Of a stretch of 64,000 bases of DNA, positions 1 through 7,928 are shown in pieces. How positions within the stretch are numbered: the stretch's first letter is position 1; the number at the start of each line of letters is the position of its first letter. The translations under genes were made by a program, and so were the position numbers. The notes below the pieces were generated by a model. That model did no database searches. It was given only the letters and a program-made list of their open reading frames with translations, and was not told the DNA's origin. Where the stretch lies: assembly GCA_040505895.1 (NCBI GenBank), contig JBEVXU010000001.1:212130-276129 (forward strand). The letters are read 5' to 3'. This stretch comes from Vondammii sp040505895. Its GTDB lineage: Bacteria > Pseudomonadota > Gammaproteobacteria > Chromatiales > Chromatiaceae.

Positions 1-165
1 CGCTTGGTCAGCCTCTTCCTCACCTTTCTTCATGGCGCCTTTGAAGCCCTTAACCGCACCACCCAGATCAGAACCGATGTTCTTCAGGCGCTTTGTGCCA
101 AACAGCAGCAATACGATTACCAAAACAATCAACAACTGCCAAATACTGATTCCACCAAAACCCAT
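1..165 (-). CDS. tatA: Sec-independent translocase subunit TatA (C-terminus cut by window edge)
   Basis: TatA forms the pore-like oligomer of the twin-arginine translocase, which exports folded proteins across the inner membrane. The 55 visible residues show the N-terminal transmembrane helix (residues about 7-22, WQLLIVLVIVLLLF), the FGTKRLKNIGSDLG hinge and amphipathic helix, and the start of the charged tail. The ATG at 163-165 follows a GGAGAAG ribosome site. It lies 126 bp downstream of hisE on the same strand, the his-tat order known from many gammaproteobacteria. TatA and TatB are alike in short fragments; the FG motif and gene order favour TatA. Confidence 0.88.
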   Translation of the reverse strand, partial: MGFGGISIWQLLIVLVIVLLLFGTKRLKNIGSDLGGAVKGFKGAMKKGEEEADQA

Positions 166-291
166 TATCTTCTCCAGATTTCTAACTAACAGCGGGGCGT
201 AACCGCCTGCTAAATAATTCTATTCAAAACGGACTCCATTCCGTAGCGAGTTGCAGATCATAACCGAAAACCGTCTCCTACGCAGAAGGTT

Positions 292-609
292 TTATTCGCT
301 ACGATTTGCCTTCTCCTCCAGACCGGAGAGACCGAAGCGCCGATCCAGCTCATTCAGTATATCCTGAGGACCCAATCCCTGTTGAGCCAGCAGTACCATT
401 GTATGAAACCAGAGATCCGCCGTTTCATAGATAATCTTTTCGGCTACCCCATCCTTGGCTGCCATTACCGTCTCAGTGGCCTCTTCACCCACCTTCTTGA
501 GGATAGCATCAAGTCCTTTATCATAGAGCTTTGCCACGTAAGAGGAATTAGGATCGGCTCCCTTTCGTGATTCCAGCACCTCAGCCAGACGATTTAGAGT
601 ATCAGTCAC
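292..609 (-). CDS. hisE: Phosphoribosyl-ATP pyrophosphatase
   Basis: HisE hydrolyses phosphoribosyl-ATP to phosphoribosyl-AMP plus PPi, the second step of histidine synthesis. The 105-residue protein is a full MazG-like HisE, with the EEATETVMAAKD metal-binding helix near residues 42-53 and ETADLWFHTMVLL near 62-74. Its start overlaps the hisF stop by 4 bp (ATGA), so translation is probably coupled. HisI, usually placed between hisF and hisE or fused to HisE, is not here; this is a free-standing HisE and the cyclohydrolase must be elsewhere. Confidence 0.95.
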   Translation of the reverse strand: MTDTLNRLAEVLESRKGADPNSSYVAKLYDKGLDAILKKVGEEATETVMAAKDGVAEKIIYETADLWFHTMVLLAQQGLGPQDILNELDRRFGLSGLEEKANRSE

Positions 610-1376
610 AGCCTCACCTCCACACCGCGCTCTGCCATGTATTGCTTGGCTTCACCAATGCTGTACTCGGCAAAGTGAAAGATACTGGCTGCCAGCACGG
701 CATCCGCCTCGCCTTCAACCACCCCATCCACAAGATGTTGCAGATTGCCGACACCACCGGAGGCAATCACCGGCACCGTTACCGCTTGGCTGATGGCCCG
801 GGTCAATTCCAGATCAAAGCCGATCTTGGTACCGTCACGATCCATACTGGTCAGTAGAATCTCACCGGCACCATAGGCGACCATTTTTTGCGCCCACTCA
901 ATAGCATCCAGCCCGGTGGTTTTACGCCCGCCATGGGTAAAGATCTCCCATTTTGGCGCTTCACCCTCAGCGTTCACCCGCTTAGCATCAATCGCCACCA
1001 CGATACACTGAGAACCAAAACGGCTGGTCGCCTCTTTAACAAACTCCGGATTGAATACTGCCGCAGTGTTGATGGCCACCTTATCGGCACCGGCGTTAAG
1101 CATACGCCGCACATCGTCGGTGGTGCGAATGCCACCACCTACAGTGAGAGGAATAAAGACCTCGCTGGCCACCTGCTCGACCACATGAACAATCGTCTCG
1201 CGATCATCCGAACTGGCAGTGATATCGAGAAAGGTAATCTCATCCGCACCTTCCTCATTGTAGCGCCGGGCCACCTCAACCGGATCACCGGCATCGCGAA
1301 TATCGACGAACTTGACGCCCTTGACCACACGGCCGGCGTTGACGTCGAGACAGGGGATAATACGTTTAGCTAACAT
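606..1376 (-). CDS. hisF: Imidazole glycerol phosphate synthase, cyclase subunit
   Basis: HisF pairs with HisH and turns PRFAR plus ammonia into imidazole glycerol phosphate and AICAR. The 256-residue TIM barrel has the expected IIPCLDVNAGRVVKG start with the catalytic Asp near residue 11, the second catalytic Asp in VVAIDAKR, and phosphate-binding glycines in VGGGIRT and IASGGVGN. It overlaps hisE by 4 bp but is separated from hisA by 255 bp that contain an inverted repeat, an unusual break in this operon. Confidence 0.97.
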   Translation of the reverse strand: MLAKRIIPCLDVNAGRVVKGVKFVDIRDAGDPVEVARRYNEEGADEITFLDITASSDDRETIVHVVEQVASEVFIPLTVGGGIRTTDDVRRMLNAGADKVAINTAAVFNPEFVKEATSRFGSQCIVVAIDAKRVNAEGEAPKWEIFTHGGRKTTGLDAIEWAQKMVAYGAGEILLTSMDRDGTKIGFDLELTRAISQAVTVPVIASGGVGNLQHLVDGVVEGEADAVLAASIFHFAEYSIGEAKQYMAERGVEVRL

Positions 1377-1442
1377 TTCAGTTATCTCTATTCTCTGAGG
1401 TTCAAGGAAGACGAATAGAGTCTACCCTCAACACCCTTTTAG

Positions 1443-1593
1443 TCTCGCGCAAAGACGCTATGGAAACATACGGAAATGCGCTGAAGCATAATCCAAACTC
1501 CGCAAAACAACATCAGCTGTAATGAAAGCACACCCACAGCACTTGGGATACCTACATTACTGCCCTGTTTTTCTTAGCGCCTTTGCGCGAAAA
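1443..1593. repeat. Inverted-repeat-ended element between hisA and hisF
   Basis: The hisA-hisF spacer has matching ends: TCGCGCAAAGACGCTA near 1444-1460 and its near reverse complement TAGCGCCTTTGCGCGA at 1575-1590. The same CGCAAAGRCGC motif returns at 34563-34763 and 35590-35680. No open frame is credible inside. It looks like a small non-autonomous repeat that has separated two operon genes. Confidence 0.55.
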
Positions 1594-1631
1594 ACATGCC
1601 CATTTCAATAACGTGCAATTCCAGCCCCGTG

Positions 1632-2375
1632 TTACAAACCCTGAGTCAGCTTGTCCGCCAGGCTCTGCCCCTCGGCAAAGTCGAGGGTGCCTTCATAGAT
1701 GGCGCGTCCGGTAATAGCAGCAGTAATATTGTCAGTCTCTGCTTGGCAAAGCGCCTCGATATCGCCGACATTGGTGATACCTCCAGAGGCCACTACCGGG
1801 ATGGTAATGGCATTGGCCAGAGCGGCAGTCGCCTCGACATTGGGGCCGGTCATCATGCCGTCACGACCAATATCGGTATAGACGATGGCGGAGACGCCAT
1901 CATCTTCAAAGCGGCTGGAGAGCTCGGTCACTTCGTGATCGGTCACTGTCGCCCAACCGTCGATAGCAACCATACCATCCTTCGCATCCAATCCAACGAT
2001 GACATGACCGGGAAAAGCCTGACAAGCGCGAGCGACAAATTCAGGTTCTTTCACCGCCTGAGTACCGATAATGACGTAGTTTACCCCGGCGTCCAGATAG
2101 GTCTGAATAGTCTGCTCATCACGGATGCCACCACCGACCTGAATCGGCAACTCAGGGTAGGCCGTCGCTATGTCTTGGATCACACCGCCATTAACCGGCT
2201 CACCGGCAAACGCACCGTTGAGATCCACCAGATGCAGACGACGGGCACCAGCTTCCACCCATCGACCGGCAACTTCCACCGGATCGTCGGAAAATATCGT
2301 CTCGTCATCCATCCGTCCCTGGCGCAAACGGACACAGCGGCCGTCCTTTAAATCAATGGCAGGTATCAGTAGCAC
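1632..2375 (-). CDS. hisA: Phosphoribosylformimino-AICAR ribotide isomerase
   Basis: HisA opens the ribose ring of ProFAR to give PRFAR, the substrate of HisHF. The 247-residue barrel begins LLIPAIDLKDGRCVRL with the catalytic Asp at residue 8; the second catalytic Asp lies in VGLDAKDG. Phosphate loops QVGGGIRDE and VVASGGITN are present. Length and motifs are complete. It follows hisH by 25 bp. Confidence 0.97.
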   Translation of the reverse strand: MLLIPAIDLKDGRCVRLRQGRMDDETIFSDDPVEVAGRWVEAGARRLHLVDLNGAFAGEPVNGGVIQDIATAYPELPIQVGGGIRDEQTIQTYLDAGVNYVIIGTQAVKEPEFVARACQAFPGHVIVGLDAKDGMVAIDGWATVTDHEVTELSSRFEDDGVSAIVYTDIGRDGMMTGPNVEATAALANAITIPVVASGGITNVGDIEALCQAETDNITAAITGRAIYEGTLDFAEGQSLADKLTQGL

Positions 2376-2400
2376 GGCGCAACTCCTGGAGTAAGGTTAT

Positions 2401-3042
2401 TTAAATATTCCAATCGATAAAATTCTTTAGCAACTGCAGCCCGGCATCAGCACTCTTTTCCGGGTGAAACTGGACAGCAAACAGATTGTCTCGGGCGATG
2501 TTGCAGGGAAAAGTGACCCCATAGTCGGTCGTTCCCGCTACCAGGTCCGTCTCAACAGGATCGATGTAGTAGCTGTGAACGAAGTAGAAGCGGCTATTAT
2601 CGGCAATCCCATTCCACAACGGATGTGACTGAACCTGGCGCACCTGACTCCAGCCCATATGCGGAATCTTAAGCCTTCGACCATTGGTATCCACCGCCTC
2701 GGGAAAGTGGCGTACTTCACCGGGAAAAAGCCCCAGCAGGTCGGTACCCTCGTTCTCTTCACTACGTGTCAGCAGGACCTGCATCCCCATACAGATACCG
2801 AGAAACGGTTTGTTGTGGGCGGCATCAAGCACCGCCTGATTGAGATGGTGATCGGAAATCGCCACCATGCAATCACGAGCGGCCCCCTGACCGGGGAATA
2901 CCACCCGATCTGCATCATGGATCAGCTGGGGATCATCGGTAACCAACACTCGGTCAGATCCAGCGGCAACATGCTCTATTGCCTTGGAGACCGAGCGCAA
3001 GTTACCCATGCCATAGTCAATTACTACAATGGTTTTAGACAT
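2401..3042 (-). CDS. hisH: Imidazole glycerol phosphate synthase, glutaminase subunit
   Basis: HisH is a class I glutamine amidotransferase that feeds ammonia to HisF. In 213 residues it shows the nucleophile loop GICMGMQVLL (Cys near 83) and the His-Glu pair in FAVQFHPEKS near the C-terminus, so the catalytic triad is intact. It sits between hisB (33 bp) and hisA (25 bp) as a normal operon member. Confidence 0.97.
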   Translation of the reverse strand: MSKTIVVIDYGMGNLRSVSKAIEHVAAGSDRVLVTDDPQLIHDADRVVFPGQGAARDCMVAISDHHLNQAVLDAAHNKPFLGICMGMQVLLTRSEENEGTDLLGLFPGEVRHFPEAVDTNGRRLKIPHMGWSQVRQVQSHPLWNGIADNSRFYFVHSYYIDPVETDLVAGTTDYGVTFPCNIARDNLFAVQFHPEKSADAGLQLLKNFIDWNI

Positions 3043-3075
3043 AAATGTAGACTGCCAGATAGTACGGTGTCTGCC

Positions 3076-3666
3076 CTAAAGGCTACCCTTGGTGGAAGGC
3101 AGAATACCCGCCATCCGCTCATCTTCTTCCAATGCCATGCGCAGTGCACGACCAAAGGCCTTGAACAACGTCTCGGCAATGTGGTGCGCATTGCGCCCGC
3201 GCAGGGCATCCAGGTGCAACGTCACCGCAGCGTGATTTACGAATCCCTGAAAGAACTCGTAGAACAGCTCAGTATCGAAATCACCGATGGTTGCCCGGGG
3301 AAACTCAACACCGAACTCCAATCCGGGACGACCGGAGAAGTCGATAACCACCCGAGACAGCGCCTCATCGAGAGGCACATAGGCATGACCGTAGCGACGA
3401 ATGCCTTTTTTATCTCCCAGCGCCTGGGTCACCGCCTGACCGAGGGCAATACCGATATCTTCGGCGGTGTGGTGACCGTCGATCTGCAGGTCGCCCTTGG
3501 CGTCGATATTGAGATCAATCAGACCATGGCGAGCCACCTGATCCAGCATGTGTTCCAGAAACGGCATGCCGGTGTCCAGGCGAGCCTCGCCCGTACCATC
3601 AAGGTTCAGACTGACCTTAATCTGGGTCTCCAGCGTATTGCGCTCGATCTCTGCTGTGCGCTGCAT
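3076..3666 (-). CDS. hisB: Imidazoleglycerol-phosphate dehydratase
   Basis: HisB dehydrates imidazole glycerol phosphate to imidazole acetol phosphate, using manganese. The 196-residue protein is the single-function form: it has DGHHTAEDIGIALGQA (metal-binding His cluster) and DFSGRPGLEF but lacks the N-terminal histidinol-phosphatase domain of the enteric fusion. It is the first his gene of the run here, so the operon promoter probably lies in the 232-bp region upstream (3667-3898), where I see no confident -35/-10 pair. Confidence 0.96.
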   Translation of the reverse strand: MQRTAEIERNTLETQIKVSLNLDGTGEARLDTGMPFLEHMLDQVARHGLIDLNIDAKGDLQIDGHHTAEDIGIALGQAVTQALGDKKGIRRYGHAYVPLDEALSRVVIDFSGRPGLEFGVEFPRATIGDFDTELFYEFFQGFVNHAAVTLHLDALRGRNAHHIAETLFKAFGRALRMALEEDERMAGILPSTKGSL

Positions 3667-3898
3667 TTTTTCGACTCCCCTCAGGGTTGACTACAACCTG
3701 ACTCCGCACCCCATGACGGAGCATAGCGGAAGCTCTTGATTTCACTGCGGCTCAAAAAATACCTGCTTAACCTATGGGTGAAGCTAAAACTCATTGAATC
3801 CGCTGTAAAACCAGTATCTTACACTCTGCATTCGTTATCGAGTCACAGAGTCTGGTTCAAAAAGCGGTAGTTTACGACAATTATGGGGCGATTGCAGT

Positions 3899-4339
3899 TC
3901 AGTTGACCTGCAACCAGAAGGTGACCGGCCCGTCATTGGTCAGATTCACCTGCATATCGGCACCAAACTGACCGGTCTGCACCTGCGGATGAGTGGCCGC
4001 CGCCCGAGTGCAAAAATAGTTGAACAGACGCTCCCCCTCCTCCGGTACGGCGGCGGAGGAGAAGCCAGGACGGGTACCCTTGCGCGTTTCCGCCGCCAGG
4101 GTGAATTGAGGCACCAGCAACAACCCGCCGTTGACATCAAGCAGAGAGAGATTCATTCGGTCATCGGCATCGGGAAAGACCCGGTAGCCAAGCAGACGCT
4201 CCAACAAGCGATCCGCTTTTGCCTCATCATCTTCACGCTCAACTCCCACCAGCACCATCAAACCGCGATCTATCTCTCCAATAGTGATGCCGGCCACCTC
4301 TACCCGGGCGCCTGAAACTCTCTGCAATAGGCCAATCAC
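3899..4339 (-). CDS. dtd: D-aminoacyl-tRNA deacylase
   Basis: Dtd hydrolyses D-amino acids (and glycine on tRNA-Ala) from mischarged tRNA. The 146-residue length is standard. The family motif usually read as SQFTLA is PQFTLA here, and the cross-dimer Gly-Pro motif appears as NDGPVTFWL near the C-terminus. The gene stands alone between the his operon and the RNA-repeat region. Confidence 0.94.
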   Translation of the reverse strand: MIGLLQRVSGARVEVAGITIGEIDRGLMVLVGVEREDDEAKADRLLERLLGYRVFPDADDRMNLSLLDVNGGLLLVPQFTLAAETRKGTRPGFSSAAVPEEGERLFNYFCTRAAATHPQVQTGQFGADMQVNLTNDGPVTFWLQVN

Positions 4340-4446
4340 ACGCTACCTCCATCGTCTGCCAATCATCTGACCAGAATAAGCATCCCGCTTGTCAGACAAT
4401 GACTACATGACAGCGAGAAACCACGTACACCTGCCTAACCGCTTTT

Positions 4447-4595
4447 ATGGCAATCTATAGCTGTCGCCAAATACAAGGATGCCCACGGAGTGGCACTACT
4501 CACCAAGGAAGAGTCCAGGGATCAGGATACAAAATGTCAACCAAGCCCGGCGGCATGACCCCGGTAGCAAGGATTGCTACCGGGGTTTTCTTTTA
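4447..4595 (+). ncRNA. Candidate structured small RNA, unit 1 of tandem array
   Basis: This unit is a diverged relative of units 2 and 3. It keeps the blocks CAAGGATGC and CCAAGCCCGGCG and ends in an ideal intrinsic terminator: a perfect 12-bp stem (4559-4570 with 4574-4585), a GGA loop and a T tract. No start codon with a credible ribosome site lies inside. Transcription would be plus-strand, opposite to dtd and typA. The family is unknown to me and the 5' end is a guess. Confidence 0.45.
4559..4594 (+). terminator. Intrinsic terminator of RNA unit 1
   Basis: A perfect 12-bp stem CCCCGGTAGCAA / TTGCTACCGGGG with a GGA loop is followed by TTTTCTTTT. Confidence 0.85.
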
Positions 4596-4715
4596 CCCCA
4601 TCCTATCCGGCAAAGATTCAGAAACAACCCCTTGCTGTAATATTTACCATAATTTAGCCGCTTTCAGAAAAATCCTACAGCCGAAAAGGCAATCACTCCG
4701 TAGCTGAAACACCCC

Positions 4716-4860
4716 TTAGCGACGATAATTCCAGTGTCGCCAATGAGAAGGAACCCGAAGGATTCGGTCTAGTCATACAAGGATGCAGGGAAAGGACACC
4801 CAGACCGGCCAAGCCCGGCGATAGAGCCCTGATAGCATGGAATGCTGTCGGGGTTTTTCT
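4716..4860 (+). ncRNA. Candidate structured small RNA, unit 2 of tandem array
   Basis: The unit holds several local hairpins: GCGAC/GTCGC near 4719-4740, CCGAA-GGA-TTCGG at 4755-4767, and a longer-range CGGTCT (4765-4770) with AGACCG (4802-4807) that would compete with the second hairpin. It ends in a terminator at 4827-4858. Compared with unit 1, the terminator stem carries compensatory changes. No protein-coding frame is convincing. Function unknown. Confidence 0.5.
4827..4858 (+). terminator. Intrinsic terminator of RNA unit 2
   Basis: A 12-bp stem CCCTGATAGCAT / ATGCTGTCGGGG (with G-U pairs), GGA loop and T5 tract. Against unit 1, two base pairs changed on both sides. Confidence 0.8.
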
Positions 4861-4956
4861 TTTCTCCCATCCTATCCGGCAAAGATTCAGAAACAACCCC
4901 TTGCTGTAATATTTACCATAATTTAGCCGCTTTCAGAAAAATCCTACAGCCGAAAA

Positions 4957-5056
4957 NNNNNNNNNNNNNNNNNNNNNNNNNNNNNNNNNNNNNNNNNNNN
5001 NNNNNNNNNNNNNNNNNNNNNNNNNNNNNNNNNNNNNNNNNNNNNNNNNNNNNNNN
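4957..5056. other. Assembly gap (100 N)
   Basis: Exactly 100 N, the usual placeholder. Unit 1-2 continuity predicts only 28 bases between the flanks if no extra repeat unit is missing, or 28 plus multiples of about 269. Confidence 0.99.
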
Positions 5057-5204
5057 TTAGCGACGATAATTCCAGTGTCGCCAATGAGAAGGAACCCGAA
5101 GGATTCGGTCTAGTCATACAAGGATGCAGGGAAAGGACACCCAGACCAGCCAAGCCCGGCGATAAAGCCCTGATAGCATGGAATGCTGTCGGGGTTTTTC
5201 TTTT
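5057..5204 (+). ncRNA. Candidate structured small RNA, unit 3 of tandem array
   Basis: Nearly identical to unit 2, with single changes such as ACCAGCC for ACCGGCC and GATAAAGCCC for GATAGAGCCC. It ends in the same terminator (stem 5168-5194, T tract from 5195). The sequence after it diverges from the array, marking the array's end. Confidence 0.5.
5168..5199 (+). terminator. Intrinsic terminator of RNA unit 3
   Basis: Stem 5168-5179 with 5183-5194, GGA loop, T5 tract; same sequence as unit 2. Confidence 0.8.
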
Positions 5205-5234
5205 CTCCACTAATTCAGAAAATTCCTACAGTGA

Positions 5235-5390
5235 GCACCGTAGCTACGTACATGCTATAAGGTAAAGGCGTGGCAAGCTGCCGCTGTCGCTTGAACGGAG
5301 GGGGGCCGTACTGTGTGGACACGTGCAGTATGGTCTATCTGGAAACAGCGATACTGCCCCGACAGCCCTCCGGCTATCGGGGTTTTTAGT
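5235..5390 (+). ncRNA. Candidate small RNA related to the tandem array
   Basis: Its 3' part GCGATACTGCCCCGACAGC resembles GCGATAGAGCCCTGATAGC of unit 2, so it looks like a diverged fourth member. It has a long hairpin, GCCGTACTG with CAGTATGGT around 5308-5334, and ends in a terminator at 5357-5387. The body upstream of the 3' end does not match the other units. Confidence 0.4.
5357..5387 (+). terminator. Intrinsic terminator
   Basis: Stem CCCCGACAGCC / GGCTATCGGGG with one mismatch, CTCC loop, T5 tract. Confidence 0.82.
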
Positions 5391-5429
5391 GTGCAGCCAT
5401 TAAGGGGAAACAGCACTGCCGGAAACTAG

Positions 5430-5587
5430 GGAGCCTCTGATTAAGTCTGGTTAGATTTAGGCTGAGACAAAATTGTTCCAATTTGTTTCGAAGTGAGCGG
5501 TAATAGCCACTCTATTGCTGCGATCTTCGAAGCGAATTGGGGCGATTTTAGCCAGCGTAAAGCAATCATGACTTGTTCAGAGGCTCC
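5430..5587. mobile_element. MITE-like element, GGAGCCTCTGA family, flanked by CTAG
   Basis: Inverted ends GGAGCCTCTGA (5430) and TCAGAGGCTCC (ending 5587) enclose 158 bp with no coding capacity. The same tetranucleotide CTAG flanks it at 5426-5429 and 5588-5591, which looks like a target duplication. IS5-group elements are known to duplicate YTAR targets, so an IS5-type transposase acting in trans is a reasonable guess. The right CTAG contains the typA stop codon. Related copies lie at 14669, 20266, 23989, about 24165 and 58751. Confidence 0.75.
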
Positions 5588-7408
5588 CTAGATGCCACCC
5601 AGTGACCGCGACACGCGCTTACGCGCATTTTCGCTCAGGTGTCGCTTGCGAATACGGATAGCCGAGGGAGTAATCTCCACTAACTCATCATCCTCAATAA
5701 ACTCCAGCGCCTGTTCCAGGGAGAACTTTACCGGTGTTACCAGGTTGATGGCGTCATCCTTACCTGAAGCACGGACATTGGTCAGCTGCTTACCCTTAAG
5801 CGGGTTGACCACCAAGTCGTTTTCACGAGAGTGAATACCGACAATCTGCCCCTCGTAGACCTCATCACCAGGAGAGGCAAACATCTTGCCGCGCTCCTGC
5901 AGGTTAAACAGAGCAAAACCAAGCACCTTGCCCTGACCATTGGAGACCAGTACACCGTTTTTGCGCGGTGCGATACCGCCACTCTGTGCCGGGCCGTAGT
6001 GATCAAACACATGGTACATAAGGCCGGTACCGGAGGTGGTGGTCATGAATTCGGTCTGGAAACCGATCAGGCCCCGTGATGGAATGACGTAGTCGAGCCG
6101 CACCCGCCCCTCGCCATCCGAAACCATATTCTTCAAATCACCCTTACGAGTGCCCAGAGCCTCCATCAGTGCCCCCTGATGCTTCTCTTCTGCATCTACA
6201 GTGAGCTGCTCATAGGGCTCACACACCTCGCCATCCACCTCACGGAAAATTACCTCTGGACGGGATACGGCCAGCTCGAAGCCTTCACGACGCATCGACT
6301 CAAGCAGTACCGACAGATGCAGCTCGCCACGGCCTGAAACTTTGAACTTTTCCGGGTCGGTACCCTCTTCCACACGCAGTGCCACATTATGGATCAGCTC
6401 CCGCTCCAGGCGCTCCTTGAGCTGCCGTGAGGTAAGGTACTTACCCTCTTTACCTGCAAAAGGAGAGGCATTGACCTGGAAAGTCATGGAGACAGTAGGC
6501 TCATCTACGCTGAGTGGCGGCATCGCTTCGACATGCTCAGGATCACACAACGTATCAGAGACATTGGGCTTATCAATGCCGGTGATGGCTATGATATCGC
6601 CAGCAGAGGCCTGGTCTACCTCATGGCGATGCAATCCCATGTAACCGTATACAATACCGATCTTCGCCCGGTACGTTTCACTGTCAGATTTGGCCACCAC
6701 CACCTGCTGGTTGGGTTTGACCGTACCGTGCGTCACACGGCCCACAGCGATCGCACCCACATAGCTGTTGTAGTCAAGATTGGATATCTGCATCTGGAAC
6801 GGCCCGTCGGGATCTACCTCCGGTGCCGGACAGTGCTCTACGATCGCCTCGAACAGCGGCGTCATATCACCACTGGAGATATCATCCTCCAGCCCGGCAT
6901 AGCCGTTAATGGATGACGCATAGATTATGGGGAAGTCAAGCTGCTCATCGGTAGCGCCTAGGCGGTCAAACAGCTCAAACACCTGATCGATAACCCAGTC
7001 GGGGCGGGCACCTGGCTTGTCCACCTTATTCACTACGACGATGGGGTGCAGGCCGTGGTTGAATGCTTTCTGTGTAACAAAGCGGGTCTGCGGCATCGGC
7101 CCCTCTTGGGCATCCACCAGCAGCAGCACCGAATCGACCATCGACAAAACACGCTCAACTTCACCACCAAAATCAGCATGTCCGGGGGTGTCGACGATAT
7201 TGAAGCGATAATCGCCCCAGTTGATGGCGGTGTTTTTGGAGAGGATAGTAATACCCCGCTCCCTCTCCTGGTCATTGGAGTCCATTACCCGCTCCACCTC
7301 ACCAAAGCGCTCACCCAGAGTACCTGACTGCTTCAGCAGCTCATCCACCAGGGTGGTTTTGCCGTGGTCAACGTGAGCAATAATGGCGATATTACGAAGC
7401 TGTTTCAT
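5588..7408 (-). CDS. typA: Ribosome-associated GTPase TypA/BipA
   Basis: TypA is a translational GTPase that binds the ribosome and supports 50S assembly and stress or low-temperature growth. The 606-residue length is normal. G-motifs are intact: AHVDHGKTTLVDELL near 11-25, RERGITI, DTPGHADF near 74-81 and NKVDKPGA. EF-G-like domains III and V and the C-terminal domain follow. Its TAG stop falls in the CTAG at the edge of the inverted-repeat element. Confidence 0.97.
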   Translation of the reverse strand: MKQLRNIAIIAHVDHGKTTLVDELLKQSGTLGERFGEVERVMDSNDQERERGITILSKNTAINWGDYRFNIVDTPGHADFGGEVERVLSMVDSVLLLVDAQEGPMPQTRFVTQKAFNHGLHPIVVVNKVDKPGARPDWVIDQVFELFDRLGATDEQLDFPIIYASSINGYAGLEDDISSGDMTPLFEAIVEHCPAPEVDPDGPFQMQISNLDYNSYVGAIAVGRVTHGTVKPNQQVVVAKSDSETYRAKIGIVYGYMGLHRHEVDQASAGDIIAITGIDKPNVSDTLCDPEHVEAMPPLSVDEPTVSMTFQVNASPFAGKEGKYLTSRQLKERLERELIHNVALRVEEGTDPEKFKVSGRGELHLSVLLESMRREGFELAVSRPEVIFREVDGEVCEPYEQLTVDAEEKHQGALMEALGTRKGDLKNMVSDGEGRVRLDYVIPSRGLIGFQTEFMTTTSGTGLMYHVFDHYGPAQSGGIAPRKNGVLVSNGQGKVLGFALFNLQERGKMFASPGDEVYEGQIVGIHSRENDLVVNPLKGKQLTNVRASGKDDAINLVTPVKFSLEQALEFIEDDELVEITPSAIRIRKRHLSENARKRVSRSLGGI

Positions 7409-7928
7409 GGTGGGAATCTATCCAGAGCTGGAAGTAAGAAAGCCGAGCATTATAGCGGAATAACAGACAACGTGTGTCTTCTTAAACCATGAAACCAACC
7501 CAAAGAATAAAAAAAGTGTCTATTCTTATTCATAAACATTAGGTTAGGGTCTACTTTTAATAGAGAACACGTAGTAAACCCGTCATCTAGCTGTCATCAT
7601 TGCCAATTAACTGTTATCCACAAACCTTGTGGATAACTCTGTGGAGAAATAGCGTAAATCAGTGTCCGGGTCACATACCTCCTTGAAATTGGTTAGATTG
7701 TATATTTTTCATACAGTTAATAATTTTGTTTGCAATCAGCATGTTACATATATCCGTCTCTATATGAATAAACCATTGACAAGTCACAGCAAGATAATAT
7801 ATGACCTGCTCAATCATGTGCATAACCGGAACCTTAAAGATTCAGTAATTGTGTCCATTCGCTTGCACAGTACGATGCCTATCTGAAAAAATAGAGCATT
7901 ATCTAATCCCCCATCTTCCGAGGTCAGT
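7409..7928. other. 520-bp intergenic region, AT-rich
   Basis: The spacer between divergent typA and the SH3-domain gene is AT-rich and holds one clear signal, the paired TTATCCACA boxes at 7614-7636. An open frame at 7662-7886 (74 residues) has no recognisable motifs, no clear ribosome site and AT-rich composition unlike the neighbours; I do not call it a gene. Confidence 0.6.
7614..7636. promoter_or_regulatory. Perfect inverted pair of DnaA-box consensus sequences
   Basis: TTATCCACAA and its exact reverse complement TTGTGGATAA are separated by three bases. Each arm contains the 9-mer TTATCCACA, the strongest E. coli-type DnaA box. A related TCTGTGGAG follows at once. It could be a DnaA-binding site or an operator for another dimeric regulator. 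Confidence 0.5.

Larger units (their letters stand above)
4599..5220 (+). repeat. Tandem direct repeat, about 269-bp period, containing a scaffold gap
   Basis: The block starting CATCCTATCCGGC at 4599 recurs unchanged at 4868, giving a period of 269 bp. The block starting TTAGCGACGATAATTCC at 4716 recurs at 5057, after the gap. Two near-identical units plus the diverged unit 1 are visible. More units could be hidden in the gap. Confidence 0.9.

Noticed and set aside
2659..3690. Long plus-strand open frame opposite hisH and hisB
   Set aside because: It covers two genes with full catalytic motifs on the minus strand and its product matches no family; it is a mirror of codon bias.
4447..4707. 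Short protein frames in the RNA-repeat units
   Set aside because: They cross the terminators, lack ribosome sites and change frame between units while the RNA pairing is kept.
4716..4860. c-di-GMP (GEMM), TPP, cobalamin or glycine riboswitch
   Set aside because: I could not find the conserved cores of these classes, and no gene follows on the same strand.
7614..7636. Chromosomal replication origin
   Set aside because: Only two close DnaA boxes and no dnaA, gidA, rpmH or parAB genes nearby.
7662..7886. 74-residue open frame before the SH3-domain gene
   Set aside because: AT-rich, no ribosome site, no motif, and composition unlike neighbouring genes.
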